Counted from the first letter of the stretch, positions 41,955-50,525 are shown. The stretch: DNA of 64,000 nt from JAGIBJ01 sp032119595 (GCA_032119595.1 JAUMBQ010000007.1:62001-126000); one strand, 5' to 3'. Made by a program: numbers and translations. Notes: generated by a model from the sequence alone, not told the origin.

Positions 41955-43613
41955 TTAGTTCGGGGCGACACCCAAGTAGTTGAGCGTCCAGCGGGTGAGG
42001 TTCTTGAAGGCGGGACCGGCGACCTCGGCTCCGTAATAGGCCTCTTTGCTGGGCTCGTCGACGATGATCGCGACGACGATCTTCGGGCGGTCGGCCGGGG
42101 CCATGCCCACGATCGAGCCGGTGTACAGGCCCTGCGTGTACTCGTTGTCGCCCGGGGCGACCTTCTGCGCGGTGCCGGTCTTGCTGGCGATCTCGTAGCC
42201 CTTGATCGCGGCGCCGGTGGCGGTGCCGCCGACCTCGGTCGTCTTCTGGAGCATGGCGCGCATCTCGCTCGCCGTCCGGGAACTCACGACCCGCTGCCCT
42301 TTGGAACGCGGCTGGGTCTGGCCGTTGACGCCGTCGACGAGGGTCGGCTCGTGATAGATGCCGTCGTTCGCGAAGGTCGAATAGCCGGCGACGAGCTGAA
42401 GCGGCGTGACGAGTTCACCCTGGCCGATCGGCAAGTTGCCGATCGACGCGCCTGAGTAGTCGCTCACGTCGAGGAGCTTGCCGCGCTCCTCGCGCTCGAG
42501 CTCGACGCCGGTCGGACGGCCGAACCCGAACTTGCGGATCCACTGGTCGAAGCGAGTCTTGCCCAGGCGCTGAGCGATCATGACCGTGCCGACGTTGCTG
42601 GACTGGGACAGGATGTCGCCGGTCGTCGCGGTGATCGTGCCGCGCGCATGCGACTCCTTGATCACGCGGTCGGCAACCTGAATCTGCGGCGGCAGCGTGA
42701 AACTCGTCACCGGCGTGACTTCGTTCTCCTCGAGGGCGCCGGCGACCGTGAACGGCTTGAACGTCGAGCCAGGCTCGTAGGTGAAGTTGGTGCCCTGCAC
42801 GATCCGCGCGCTTCCGGGGGCACTTTCCACGTCGTTCGCGTCGACCTTCGGCCAGTTGGCCATCGCGAGCACCTTGCCGGTAGAGGGCTGCATCACGATC
42901 GCGGTCGCGGATTTCGCGCCGAACCGCTGGCCGGCCGTCGCGAGTTCCTCTTCGGCGCGTGCCTGGATGCGCGCGTCGATCGTGAGTTTGACGCTCTTGC
43001 CCGGCACCGTCTGCTTCTCGTCCTTGATGTAGACGACCTTCTCGCCGCCGCGGCCGCGCACGAGGAGGCGCTTGCCATCCTTGCCGCGCAGCGCCGTCTC
43101 GAGCGACTGCTCGATGCCGGAGAGGCCTTGGCCGTCGACACCAGAGAAGCCGATGAGCTGCGAGCCGACCGTGGCCTGCGGGTATTGGCGGCGGGTACGC
43201 GGCCAGGTGTCGACGCCCTCAATCGCGAGCGCTCGCACCTGGCGACCCTGCGCCTCGGAGACGAGGCGATCGAGGATTACGTAGCCGCTGCCATCGGTGA
43301 GCTTCTTGTAGAGGTCGGCCTCGGGCAGCTCGAGGATGGCCGCGAGTTTGGCCGCCGTCCCAGCGGCGTCCTTGATCAACCGCGGATTTGCGGTCACGTC
43401 AGCGGCCGACTCCGAGATCGCCAGGACGATGCCATTGCGATCGGTGATCTGGCCGCGCGGGGCTGCGATCGTGACCGGCTGGCGACCCTCGTCGAGCTTG
43501 GCCTTCAGGGGCTGGGCCTCGACGGTCGTGAGCTGCGCGGCGCGCAGCCACGCGACGCCGAACACGAGCAGGACCACCAGCCCGAGGATGCGCAGTCGGC
43601 GCTCCTGGGTCAC
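41955..43613 (-). CDS. ftsI: Septal peptidoglycan transpeptidase FtsI (class B PBP)
   Basis: Transpeptidase partner of FtsW. One N-terminal helix (LGLVVLLVFGVAWLRAAQL), then the pedestal starting PRGQITDRNGIVLA. The active-site serine is in PGSTFKPF (SxxK), SxN is SQSSNVG, and KTG is ASKTGTAQK. 552 residues, no PASTA domains. The GTG start overlaps the ftsL-like stop by 4 bp. Confidence 0.95.
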   Translation of the reverse strand: MTQERRLRILGLVVLLVFGVAWLRAAQLTTVEAQPLKAKLDEGRQPVTIAAPRGQITDRNGIVLAISESAADVTANPRLIKDAAGTAAKLAAILELPEADLYKKLTDGSGYVILDRLVSEAQGRQVRALAIEGVDTWPRTRRQYPQATVGSQLIGFSGVDGQGLSGIEQSLETALRGKDGKRLLVRGRGGEKVVYIKDEKQTVPGKSVKLTIDARIQARAEEELATAGQRFGAKSATAIVMQPSTGKVLAMANWPKVDANDVESAPGSARIVQGTNFTYEPGSTFKPFTVAGALEENEVTPVTSFTLPPQIQVADRVIKESHARGTITATTGDILSQSSNVGTVMIAQRLGKTRFDQWIRKFGFGRPTGVELEREERGKLLDVSDYSGASIGNLPIGQGELVTPLQLVAGYSTFANDGIYHEPTLVDGVNGQTQPRSKGQRVVSSRTASEMRAMLQKTTEVGGTATGAAIKGYEIASKTGTAQKVAPGDNEYTQGLYTGSIVGMAPADRPKIVVAIIVDEPSKEAYYGAEVAGPAFKNLTRWTLNYLGVAPN

Positions 43614-44674
43614 TGGGCGGTGCCACTGTCGGCGATGGTCGCCGGCGCGCTCGTGGAAGGCGGCGTCTGCGCTGCGGCTGCAGTTGCGGCTGCGGCGGCC
43701 TGAGCAGCCGTCGGCGCGACCGGCGCCGTCTTCAACACCCGCGCAGCCTTGGCGGCGAGGGCCGTACGATCGCCGCGCGAGAGGTAGCGCACGTCTTCGA
43801 CGCTGGGCTCGACCAGCCCTGACGCCGTCGCCGCGTCGTCGACGCGCGACGCGCTGACGAGCCGGCCAATGCCCTCCTTGAGGGCGATGTTCTTTTGCTG
43901 AAGCGTCGTGATCTTGCCGAGATCCGCGCCACGCTGCTCGCTGATCTGCGTCATTCCGATCTGCAGCGCAACGACGGCGCCGACCGTGACGACAAGCAGC
44001 ACGAACGCCGCGACCAAGATGGCAGGGTTACTCAGGCGGCGATCTTTGCGAGCAGGCTCACCGATTGCGCCGCCGGGGAGCGTCGTGAGGATCGGGCGCT
44101 GCGGCGTCGGCGCCGGACGCGGGGCCACGAACGCCGGCTCGGAGAGGGCTGCGGCGAGCGCCGCAGCCTGCCCCACGCCGTACGGCGCCGCCGGACGAGT
44201 CGCCGGGGCCACGCGCGCCTGCGGCTGGGGCTGGGACTGACGGCTAGGGGCGCCAATGCCGGCACGCGACTGCGGGGCCATGCCTCGCGCCGGCGCGGCC
44301 GGACGAGCGGACGGCGCCGTGCGCTGCCCGGGCGCGTAGGGCCCCGGCGACGCCGGCGACGCCGGCGGATGCTGCTGCGGCGCGGCGGGACGCGGCGACG
44401 TCATCCGCTGCTGCGGTGCGGGTGCCTCGACCGCCGTCGACGCCGGACCGGCAAGCGGTGGACGGACAATGCCGGCAGCGGCGCCACTGACGCGGCGATT
44501 GATCCGGAGATTCGCCTCGCGGCGGGCGAGATCACGCTGGAGCGAACGACGCTGGACCCCAGCAGCGCCAACGGGACGTGCAGCGGTCGGCCGGCGTGGC
44601 TGGGGCGATCGACCGGAGACCGGGACGCCGTTGCCACTGCCGACGCCAGGCGTCGTCTCGCGAAGCGCGCTCAT
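43610..44674 (-). CDS. ftsL: FtsL-like divisome protein with long disordered N-terminus
   Basis: Placed between rsmH and ftsI, where ftsL belongs. About 225 residues of Pro/Ala/Arg/Gln-rich low-complexity sequence precede a single helix (ILVAAFVLLVVTVGAVVALQI). A short coiled coil follows (QRGADLGKITTLQQKNIALKE), the FtsL/DivIC hallmark, then an Ala/Thr-rich end. Canonical FtsL is ~100 residues, so the cytoplasmic extension is exceptional. Assignment rests on position and topology, since FtsL sequences barely conserve. Confidence 0.75.
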   Translation of the reverse strand: MSALRETTPGVGSGNGVPVSGRSPQPRRPTAARPVGAAGVQRRSLQRDLARREANLRINRRVSGAAAGIVRPPLAGPASTAVEAPAPQQRMTSPRPAAPQQHPPASPASPGPYAPGQRTAPSARPAAPARGMAPQSRAGIGAPSRQSQPQPQARVAPATRPAAPYGVGQAAALAAALSEPAFVAPRPAPTPQRPILTTLPGGAIGEPARKDRRLSNPAILVAAFVLLVVTVGAVVALQIGMTQISEQRGADLGKITTLQQKNIALKEGIGRLVSASRVDDAATASGLVEPSVEDVRYLSRGDRTALAAKAARVLKTAPVAPTAAQAAAAATAAAAQTPPSTSAPATIADSGTAQ

Positions 44675-45612
44675 CGCGTCTCCTTCAGTTTGCGGGCCAC
44701 TCGGAGCTTGGCCGAGCGGGAACGGGGGTTGTCTTCGGCCTCGGCCTCGCTGGCCATGACGACACCGGAGCTGAGCAGCGCGGCCTCGGGCTCGCCGCCG
44801 CAGCGGCACTCCGGAAGCTCCGGCGGGCAGACACAGTCCTTGGCTAGCGGCGCGAAGAACTTCTTCACGCGGCGGTCTTCCAGCGAGTGGAAGCTGATCG
44901 CTGCCAGCCGACCGCCGACTTTCAAGATCCGCCACGCGGGCGGCAGCGCCGCATCGACCTGGTCGAGCTCGCCGTTGACCACGATGCGCAGCGCCTGGAA
45001 GACGCGCTTCGCCGGATGCCCGCCCGTCAGGCGCGCATGAATGGGGATGGCTGCTTCGATCACTGCGACGAGTTCGCCGGTCGTGGTGATCGGGTGTTCC
45101 TGGCGGGCGCGGTCGATGGCCGCGGCGATCTGACCGGCGTTGCGTTCCTCGCCGAGTCGCTTGAAAGCCTGCGCCAAGTCGCGTCGCTCCCAGTCGGCGA
45201 TGACGACAGCGGCACTGAGCGGCTGCTCAGGATCCATGCGCATGTCGAGCGGAGCGTCGCGCGAGTAGGAGAAGCCACGGTGATTGTCGTCGATCTGAGG
45301 GGAACTGAGGCCGAAGTCGAAGAGAATTCCGTCGGCGCGCACTCCTTCGCCTTCGAGGGTGCGGAGTCCTGCCGCAAAGTCGGCGGCTACGAACCTTGTC
45401 GAGCACGCCACTTCCGCCGCAAACGCGTCGAAACGCGCACGAGCTTCTGGATCACGGTCGATTGTGATGAGCGTGCCCTTGGCGCCGATCCGCTCAGCGA
45501 TCGCGCGCGAGTGCCCGCCTGCACCGAACGTGGCGTCGATCACGAGGTCGCCGGGCTCCGGACCCAGCAAGCGCAGGGTCTCCTCCAGGAGCACAGGGAC
45601 GTGGACCGTCAT
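44671..45612 (-). CDS. rsmH: 16S rRNA (cytosine-1402-N4)-methyltransferase
   Basis: RsmH/MraW N4-methylates C1402 of 16S rRNA. Family segments are HVPVLLEETLRLL, SAM loop DATFGAGGHSRAI, FDFGLSSPQID, RGFSYSRDAPLDMRMD and SFHSLEDRRVKKFF. A Cys-rich CVCPPELPECRCGG near the C-terminus is typical. 313 residues from ATG 45612, which shares one base with the mraZ stop. Confidence 0.96.
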   Translation of the reverse strand: MTVHVPVLLEETLRLLGPEPGDLVIDATFGAGGHSRAIAERIGAKGTLITIDRDPEARARFDAFAAEVACSTRFVAADFAAGLRTLEGEGVRADGILFDFGLSSPQIDDNHRGFSYSRDAPLDMRMDPEQPLSAAVVIADWERRDLAQAFKRLGEERNAGQIAAAIDRARQEHPITTTGELVAVIEAAIPIHARLTGGHPAKRVFQALRIVVNGELDQVDAALPPAWRILKVGGRLAAISFHSLEDRRVKKFFAPLAKDCVCPPELPECRCGGEPEAALLSSGVVMASEAEAEDNPRSRSAKLRVARKLKETR

Positions 45613-46067
45613 CACGCGCTCGGCGGGGTCGGTGGGAGGTTGTGGGGAGCGTTCGCCGTGAAGAGGCTGACCTCCGCGGCCAGGCTCGCATCGTGCTGCT
45701 CCCAGCGGGCCTTGTCCCACAGCTCCAGGCAGCGCCCGACGCCAATCAGCATGACGTCCTTCTCCAGGCCGCCATGCCCCCGCAGTCGCTCCGTCATGCC
45801 CACGCGACCGACCTTGTCGAGCATCGTGTCGAACGCCGAACCCTGCATCAGGCGCAGCATCTGCCGCATCTGCGGCGAGGTCGTCCCAAGGTTCTTCGTC
45901 GACTCCTCGACGTGCGCCTCGTACTCCTCCGGTCGCCACAGCTCGACGCACGGGTCGATGCCCATCACGACGACGACGCCATCCGCGAAGTCCTCGCGAA
46001 AGCGAGCCGGGACCGTCAGCCGGTGCTTGGCATCAAGCGTGTGCTGGTAGGTGCCGCGGAACGCCAT
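45612..46067 (-). CDS. mraZ: Transcriptional regulator MraZ
   Basis: First gene of the division cluster; an AbrB-fold ring protein that represses its own promoter. It shows the two-fold repeat: FRGTYQHTLDAKHRLTVPARFR and DKVGRVGMTERLRGHGGLEKDVMLIGVG. 151 residues, normal. The ATG has no Shine-Dalgarno; the 11 bases before it are pyrimidine-rich and follow a large hairpin. MraZ-type boxes lie within the promoter upstream. Confidence 0.95.
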   Translation of the reverse strand: MAFRGTYQHTLDAKHRLTVPARFREDFADGVVVVMGIDPCVELWRPEEYEAHVEESTKNLGTTSPQMRQMLRLMQGSAFDTMLDKVGRVGMTERLRGHGGLEKDVMLIGVGRCLELWDKARWEQHDASLAAEVSLFTANAPHNLPPTPPSA

Positions 46068-46078
46068 GAAAAGAAGAA

Positions 46079-46121
46079 GAGCCGGAGAGGAGGGGTGGGA
46101 GGAGCCCCTCCACTCCGGCTC
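46079..46121 (-). promoter_or_regulatory. 5'-leader hairpin with U-rich tail immediately before mraZ
   Basis: GAGCCGGAGAGGAGGGG (46079-46095) pairs with CCCCTCCACTCCGGCTC (46105-46121), 16 of 17 bp, with a 9-base loop. In the mRNA direction it is followed by TTCTTCTTTTC and then the ATG, so it has the shape of an intrinsic terminator ending at the start codon. From the predicted promoter it would form almost at the 5' end. A conditional attenuator or transcript-protecting stem is likely. Confidence 0.6.
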
Positions 46122-46130
46122 GCGGTGCTC

Positions 46131-46173
46131 ACCTTATCCCACTTTCTCCCACCCGACAATCAAAAGCTCCCAC
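46131..46173 (-). promoter_or_regulatory. mraZ promoter containing MraZ-type GTGGGA boxes
   Basis: Minus-strand TTGTCG (46159-46154), 17 bp, TAAGGT (46136-46131). Three GTGGGA boxes lie at 46142-46137, 46152-46147 and 46173-46168, i.e. 10 and 21 bp apart (one and two helical turns). Two of them fill the -35/-10 spacer. MraZ of other bacteria binds repeated TGGG-type boxes spaced by a helical turn, so autorepression of the whole cluster is expected. Confidence 0.7.
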
Positions 46174-46340
46174 CTGGACCTTCGTACGACCCAGACATGC
46201 CGGTAGGGGCTCGATTTAGCAGGCCTTTCGGCACCATGAAATCGAGCTTGCAGGACCGCCTCCCAGCGGCGACGCGCCTCGGGAGTTCCCCATCCCCAAG
46301 GCCGTTCCTCCCCAACGACCCCCACTACACGGGATCGTGC

Positions 46341-46367
46341 AAACAAAAAGCGCCCCAAGTGGGGCGC
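46341..46367 (-). terminator. Intrinsic terminator downstream of the TetR gene
   Basis: On the minus strand GCGCCCC-ACTT-GGGGCGC is followed by TTTTTGTTTG: a 7-bp GC stem, 4-base loop and U-run. It lies 70 bp after the TetR stop and insulates the mraZ promoter. Confidence 0.8.
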
Positions 46368-46397
46368 AGTGGGAGGCCCCGGTGGGACCCAGTGGGA
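46359..46397 (+). promoter_or_regulatory. Second cluster of four GTGGG boxes, opposite orientation
   Basis: GTGGGG (46359), then GTGGGA at 46369, 46382 and 46392 on the plus strand, spaced 10, 13 and 10 bp. This matches the phased arrangement of the mraZ boxes ~220 bp away but in the opposite orientation, and overlaps the TetR terminator stem. No plus-strand gene begins nearby. It might be an auxiliary MraZ site allowing looping, or chance in GC-rich DNA. Confidence 0.4.
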
Positions 46398-46438
46398 CAA
46401 CGAGACCAACCAAGCGGCAAAACCCCGCCCAGCCGCAG

Positions 46439-47068
46439 CTAACTCTGGCGCTGCGCGTCCTTCAAACCCGCACGCGTCAACCGCAACCCCGTCCGAACGA
46501 TCCGATCAAGCTCATCGTCATCGACCGCCATATGCGGCAACCGAATATTGATCGACGCCAGCCCATACGTCGCCGCCCAACACCACCGCACCACATGCCC
46601 CGGATCCAAATCGGACCCAGCCTCCTTCGTCAACTCGGTCACCAACTCCACGATCTGATCCAGATTCGCCTTCTGCTCAGCAAACATCTCCTGCACCAAC
46701 GGATCCTCAGCCACCGCGTCATCGAGCGACGTCAACGCCATCAACGTCGCCACACCACGCCGCTCCATGTAAAAGCGCATGTACCCCTCCAGCAACGACA
46801 TCACCCGCTCCCACGGCGACGCCGCCTCCCGCGTAATCCCCGGAACGATGTACTCCTCCCGCAGCACCTTGTTCCCATACGCATGCACCGCCACGAACAT
46901 CGCGTACTTGTTCGCGAAACTCAGATACAGCTGCCCGACACTCGTCCCCGCCTCCTCAGCGACCTGCTTCACCGTCGTCGCCTCATAGCCATTACGCAGG
47001 AAGCAGCGCAGCGCAGCCTGCACCAGCTCCTCCCTACTGGGATGTTCACCGCGAGGACGACCGGTCAC
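46439..47068 (-). CDS. TetR-family transcriptional regulator
   Basis: N-terminal HTH: PSREELVQAALRCFLRNGYE, then ATTVKQVAEEAGTSVGQLYL, FANKYAMF. The ligand-binding C-terminal domain is helical, about 150 residues. GTG 47068 (VTGRPRGEHPS) is the start; open frame upstream is repeat-derived. Own terminator downstream. No divergently transcribed target gene lies next to it, so the regulon is unknown. Confidence 0.9.
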   Translation of the reverse strand: MTGRPRGEHPSREELVQAALRCFLRNGYEATTVKQVAEEAGTSVGQLYLSFANKYAMFVAVHAYGNKVLREEYIVPGITREAASPWERVMSLLEGYMRFYMERRGVATLMALTSLDDAVAEDPLVQEMFAEQKANLDQIVELVTELTKEAGSDLDPGHVVRWCWAATYGLASINIRLPHMAVDDDELDRIVRTGLRLTRAGLKDAQRQS

Positions 47069-47308
47069 ACACCAACTCTGCCACGTTTCCAGCCACCCGT
47101 CGCAACACCGACTTCTGGAACGCCATTCTGAAACTCCCCCTGCAGCCCCATACGCTCCCCCGCGCACGGCCCGCCCGCCGTGCACACGGGCGCCGACTGT
47201 GGTCCCAGGTCGGCCGCGTCACACGGGGGAGGCACGCCACCACCCCCGCAAGCAAGCCCGCCAGGGGTCGTCCCACCGGACGACCCCTCGGGGCTGGCTT
47301 GTGGCGGG

Positions 47309-47397
47309 CTCTCGCTTGCATCTTCGTCCTGCCAGAGCCGGCCATGGCCAGAGGCCTGAGACCGGCTCAGGCAGAACGAATCTGCGGCGCGATAGCC
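47309..47397. repeat. 90-bp dispersed element, copy A1
   Basis: Begins CTCTCGCTTGCATCTTC and ends GAATCTGCGGCGCGATAGCC. The same two blocks flank a diverged centre in the copy at 54371-54460. The centre contains CCTGAG/CTCAGG and GGCCATGGCC self-complementary segments, so an RNA or cruciform structure is possible. Confidence 0.7.
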
Positions 47398-47433
47398 TCG
47401 CCACAAGCCAGCCCTTCGGGCTGAGCGAACCCC
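47336..47433. repeat. 98-bp direct repeat, unit 1
   Basis: Starts AGCCGGCCATGG and ends GGCTGAGCGAACCC; identical to the unit 123 bp downstream. It includes most of element A1. Confidence 0.85.
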
Positions 47434-47458
47434 AGTTAGCGCTTGCCGTCGTCGTACC

Positions 47459-47556
47459 AGCCGGCCATGGCCAGAGGCCTGAGACCGGCTCAGGCAGAAC
47501 GAATCTGCGGCGCGATAGCCTCGCCACAAGCCAGCCCTTCGGGCTGAGCGAACCCA
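47459..47556. repeat. 98-bp direct repeat, unit 2
   Basis: Identical copy of unit 1 but preceded by a different sequence (GCTTGCCGTCGTCGTACC). It ends 32 bp before the tadC stop codon. The perfect identity suggests recent duplication. Confidence 0.85.
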
Positions 47557-47587
47557 CATTGCGCTTGCCTTGGCCGCCGGAGGGGCG

Positions 47588-48472
47588 TCAGCCGACCCCT
47601 CCCGCCACCAGCGACGCCGCCAGCACACAGAGCGCGGCCGGGACCAGCAGCAACGCCGAGACCAACTGCACCCGGGGCGCAGCCCGAGCCGCATGCTCCA
47701 TGGCACGCCTCGCACGCGCATGCCGCGCACCCGACGCCAGCGCCCGAAGCGGCGCCGACGCCGGCGTACCGTGCACCCGCGAGCGCTCGAGAATCGCCAC
47801 CGCCGCCTCCAAATCCGGCGACGGGAACTCCCGAAGGAGCCTCGCGAGCGTCGGCTCGACCGCCGACCCCCGCCCGAGCTCCGCCGCCGCCCGCGCAAAC
47901 CCCGCCGACGTCTCGCCCACCGTCCAACGCCCCGCATGCTCCAGCGCCGCACGAATCGGCAACCCACACCCGAGCGCAACCGCCAGCAAATCCAACAACT
48001 CCGGCCCCTCATCGCGAAGACGCCTCGCCCGAACCCGCGCCGACTGCCGCAGCAACACCACCGGCAGCGCCCGCCCGGCTGCCCCTCCGGCACCAGCGAC
48101 CGCCAACGCAACCGCTGGCGAAACCACGAACAGGCCAGCCGCCCCACCCCACACCGCGCCAAGCACGCCGCCGACTCGCGCCCGCACCGCAAGCGCGTTC
48201 GCGTCCGGTACCGCCGTGCGACCCGCAGCATCGAGCAACGCCTCCAACCGCTCATCCGTGCCCAGCACTGCCGCCCAACGCGGCCGCTGCCGCTGCCGAA
48301 CGCGACCGCCGACGGACCCGGCCCGCTCGCCCACCGCCCCGCGCCGCCTCGCGAACGCATGCCGGTCGCGCTTGCCGCCGGGTCCGCCGACGCGCGGCCA
48401 CCTCGCCAACTCCAGCAACGCCGCACCTGCCGCCAGCGAAGCCAGCACTGCGGCCACCATCGAACCGCTCAT
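47588..48472 (-). CDS. tadC: Tad pilus inner-membrane platform protein TadC-like (T2SSF domain)
   Basis: A 294-residue type II secretion F-domain protein. A membrane anchor at the N-terminus, two hydrophobic segments around residues 100-135, then the cytoplasmic F domain (RLRDEGPELLDLLAVALGCG, LARLLREFPSPDLEAAVAIL) and a C-terminal helix pair. It overlaps tadB by 4 bp. With TadB and CpaF it forms the motor platform of a Flp/Tad pilus or related secretion apparatus. Confidence 0.83.
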   Translation of the reverse strand: MSGSMVAAVLASLAAGAALLELARWPRVGGPGGKRDRHAFARRRGAVGERAGSVGGRVRQRQRPRWAAVLGTDERLEALLDAAGRTAVPDANALAVRARVGGVLGAVWGGAAGLFVVSPAVALAVAGAGGAAGRALPVVLLRQSARVRARRLRDEGPELLDLLAVALGCGLPIRAALEHAGRWTVGETSAGFARAAAELGRGSAVEPTLARLLREFPSPDLEAAVAILERSRVHGTPASAPLRALASGARHARARRAMEHAARAAPRVQLVSALLLVPAALCVLAASLVAGGVG

Positions 48473-49329
48473 CGTCTGCCGCCCACGATCGCTCGGGCCG
48501 CGACGATCGCCGCACCCTCCAGCAAGAACCCAACCACCAGCAACGCCAACGCCACCGGGTTCCGCGCGATCGTGCTCACGAAGCTGCCACTCGCCGCCTC
48601 GGCCCCCAGCAACGCCAGGACGGGAAGCGCCGCCACGACCCGCACCGTGGCGCGGGCCTGCGCCGTCGCCGCAAACCGCTCCTCGTCGATCCGCAGCGCA
48701 GCCTCCCCATCGGCGGCCAACCGGTCAAGCTCACTCGCCAGCGTGCCACCGGTCTCCAGATGCATCGCGACCGTGCCGCTGAGCAACCGCAACCCTGCAT
48801 CACCCCGTTCGGCGAGCTGCTCCAGCGCCGTGCCGAGCGGCATCCCCAGATACACGGCCTTCGCCAGCCCTCCCAGCTCGCGGCGCAGCGTCTCGGGAAC
48901 GGCGCGGTCATCGGCGACCGCCGCCAGCGCCCCGCGCACCGAAGACCCTCCGCGCATGGCGTCCGCGAGCGCGCGAGCCAGCGCCGGCATCGCACGTTCC
49001 CGGAGCCGCCGCTGACGCAGAAGTCCATGCCGACGACGCAGAACGGACCCGCCCACCGCCACCGCTCCCAGCAGCGCCGCCACCTGCGCGCCCGCCACGA
49101 TCAGCCCAACCGACGCCGCGACGGCAGCCGCGATGCCATGAGCCACCGCCGGTTGGCGGGTCGCGCCAGCAACTCGCCCAGGTCCTCGCACCAGAGCCAG
49201 GCGCCCCAGGCCGCCATCCCGGTCAGGCACCGTGTCGAGACGGCCCGACCCCGCCGCCTGATCAAGCGCAGCGACCATCATCGCCACCGCCCCAGCCGCA
49301 CCCGCAGCGGCAACCACCGCACCGCTCAC
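48469..49329 (-). CDS. tadB: Tad pilus inner-membrane platform protein TadB-like
   Basis: A T2SSF-domain protein of ~286 residues from GTG 49329 (overlapping the cpaF stop as GTGA). Hydrophobic N-terminal stretches flank IAAAVAASVGLIVAGAQVA. The F-domain core is ALARALADAMRGGSSVRGAL with LETGGTLASELDRLA, and a hydrophobic C-terminus follows (NPVALALLVVGFLLEGAAIV). Confidence 0.83.
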   Translation of the reverse strand: MSGAVVAAAGAAGAVAMMVAALDQAAGSGRLDTVPDRDGGLGRLALVRGPGRVAGATRQPAVAHGIAAAVAASVGLIVAGAQVAALLGAVAVGGSVLRRRHGLLRQRRLRERAMPALARALADAMRGGSSVRGALAAVADDRAVPETLRRELGGLAKAVYLGMPLGTALEQLAERGDAGLRLLSGTVAMHLETGGTLASELDRLAADGEAALRIDEERFAATAQARATVRVVAALPVLALLGAEAASGSFVSTIARNPVALALLVVGFLLEGAAIVAARAIVGGRR

Positions 49330-50525
49330 GCCCCAGCCTCGTCGCGCGCGTCGCGCCACACGGTGCGCAGCGCCCCGCCGGCCGGATCGACCTCCGCGAT
49401 CTCGGCCAAGAAGCGCCCGCCATCAACGCCGCGGCGCTGCTGTACGACCAACTCAACGCTGCCCCGCACCAGCGCGGAGATCGCCGCCAGCGGCAGGTCC
49501 GCGTCAGCCAACATCGCGAGCAGTTCCAGCCGGCGCAGCGCCTCCGCCGCCGACCCGGCATGGATCGTGGAGAGTCCGCCGGCGTGACCACTGGAGAGTG
49601 CGATCAGCAGGTCGAGCGCTTCCCCACCGCGGACCTCGCCGACCACGATCCGATCCGGTCGCATGCGCATGGCGTTGCGCACCAGTGCCCGAACCGGGAC
49701 CGCACCTTCCCCTTCGAGGTTCGGTGGCCTGGCCTCCAACCGCACCACGTGGGGCTGACGCAGCGACAACTCCGCCGCATCCTCGATCGTGATGATCCGC
49801 TCGTGCGGCGCGATGGCTTCCGACAGCGCCCCAAGCACCGTGGTCTTCCCGCTGCCGGTCGCGCCGCAGACCAAGATCGTGCGACGCGACGCCACGGCCT
49901 CGCGCAGGAGATCGGCGGCCTGCCGGTCCCAGCTCCCCGCGGCGACGAGTTCGTCGATCGACCGGCCACCCGGGCGGAACCGACGGATCGTGAGCGCCGT
50001 CCCGTCAACGGCGAGCGGTGGGATCGCGATGTTCACGCGCGACCCATCCGGCAGGCGCGCGTCGCAGAGCGGCTGCGTCGCATCGACCCGACGCCCCAGC
50101 GGCGACAGGATCCGGTCGATGATCTCGCGGAGCATCGCCTCGCTCGCAAACCGCTCGTCGGTCACTTCGACGCGGCCGCCGCGCTCGACCCAGATTGGCG
50201 CGCAGCCCACGACCATCACCTCGTCGACGGTCTCGTCGTCCAGGAGAGATTCCAGCGGCCCGAGGCCCGTCGCGCGTCGCATCACCGACCGAACCAGCGC
50301 CACCCGCGTTCGCTCGTGGAGCAGCCCCGCTTCGCGATCCACCACGGCGGCGACCTGGCCGTCGATACCGCCACCGCCCCCTGGCGCAGAGTCGTCGAGC
50401 AGGATCCGGTGGAGGTGATCGACGAGCCGCCCAGCGGGCCCATCGCCGCCGCCGGAGTCCAGTGTCGTCGGACCGTCGAGCACGGCGTGCGTCGCGCCTG
50501 GCCTGGAGGTATTCGAAATCGCCAT
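49326..50525 (-). CDS. cpaF: Tad/Flp pilus assembly ATPase CpaF (TadA)
   Basis: Hexameric secretion ATPase powering pilus assembly. The N-terminal region is followed by GLGPLESLLDDETVDEVMV, the Walker A ILVCGATGSGKTTVLGALS, Asp box TIEDAAEL, Walker B RPDRIVVGEVRGGEALD and the His box SSGHAGGLSTIHAGS. 399 residues. AGGAG touches the ATG directly, closer than a normal ribosome-binding site. It heads cpaF-tadB-tadC and shares an upstream block with the regulator gene at 53.6 kb. Confidence 0.93.
   Translation of the reverse strand: MAISNTSRPGATHAVLDGPTTLDSGGGDGPAGRLVDHLHRILLDDSAPGGGGGIDGQVAAVVDREAGLLHERTRVALVRSVMRRATGLGPLESLLDDETVDEVMVVGCAPIWVERGGRVEVTDERFASEAMLREIIDRILSPLGRRVDATQPLCDARLPDGSRVNIAIPPLAVDGTALTIRRFRPGGRSIDELVAAGSWDRQAADLLREAVASRRTILVCGATGSGKTTVLGALSEAIAPHERIITIEDAAELSLRQPHVVRLEARPPNLEGEGAVPVRALVRNAMRMRPDRIVVGEVRGGEALDLLIALSSGHAGGLSTIHAGSAAEALRRLELLAMLADADLPLAAISALVRGSVELVVQQRRGVDGGRFLAEIAEVDPAGGALRTVWRDARDEAGA

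Larger units (their letters stand above)
47069..47587. other. Repeat-rich gap between tetR and the tad genes
   Basis: About 520 bp without a believable gene. It contains a perfect 11-bp hairpin at 47263-47288 (AGGGGTCGTCC, loop CACC), a 98-bp direct repeat (47336-47433 and 47459-47556), and the 90-bp dispersed element described separately. The repeats come immediately after the tadC stop codon. Confidence 0.6.

Noticed and set aside
47069..47587. Protein-coding gene across the tetR-tadC gap
   Set aside because: Open frames here simply read through direct repeats, giving duplicated GYRAADSFCLSRSQASGHGR segments without start signals or homology.
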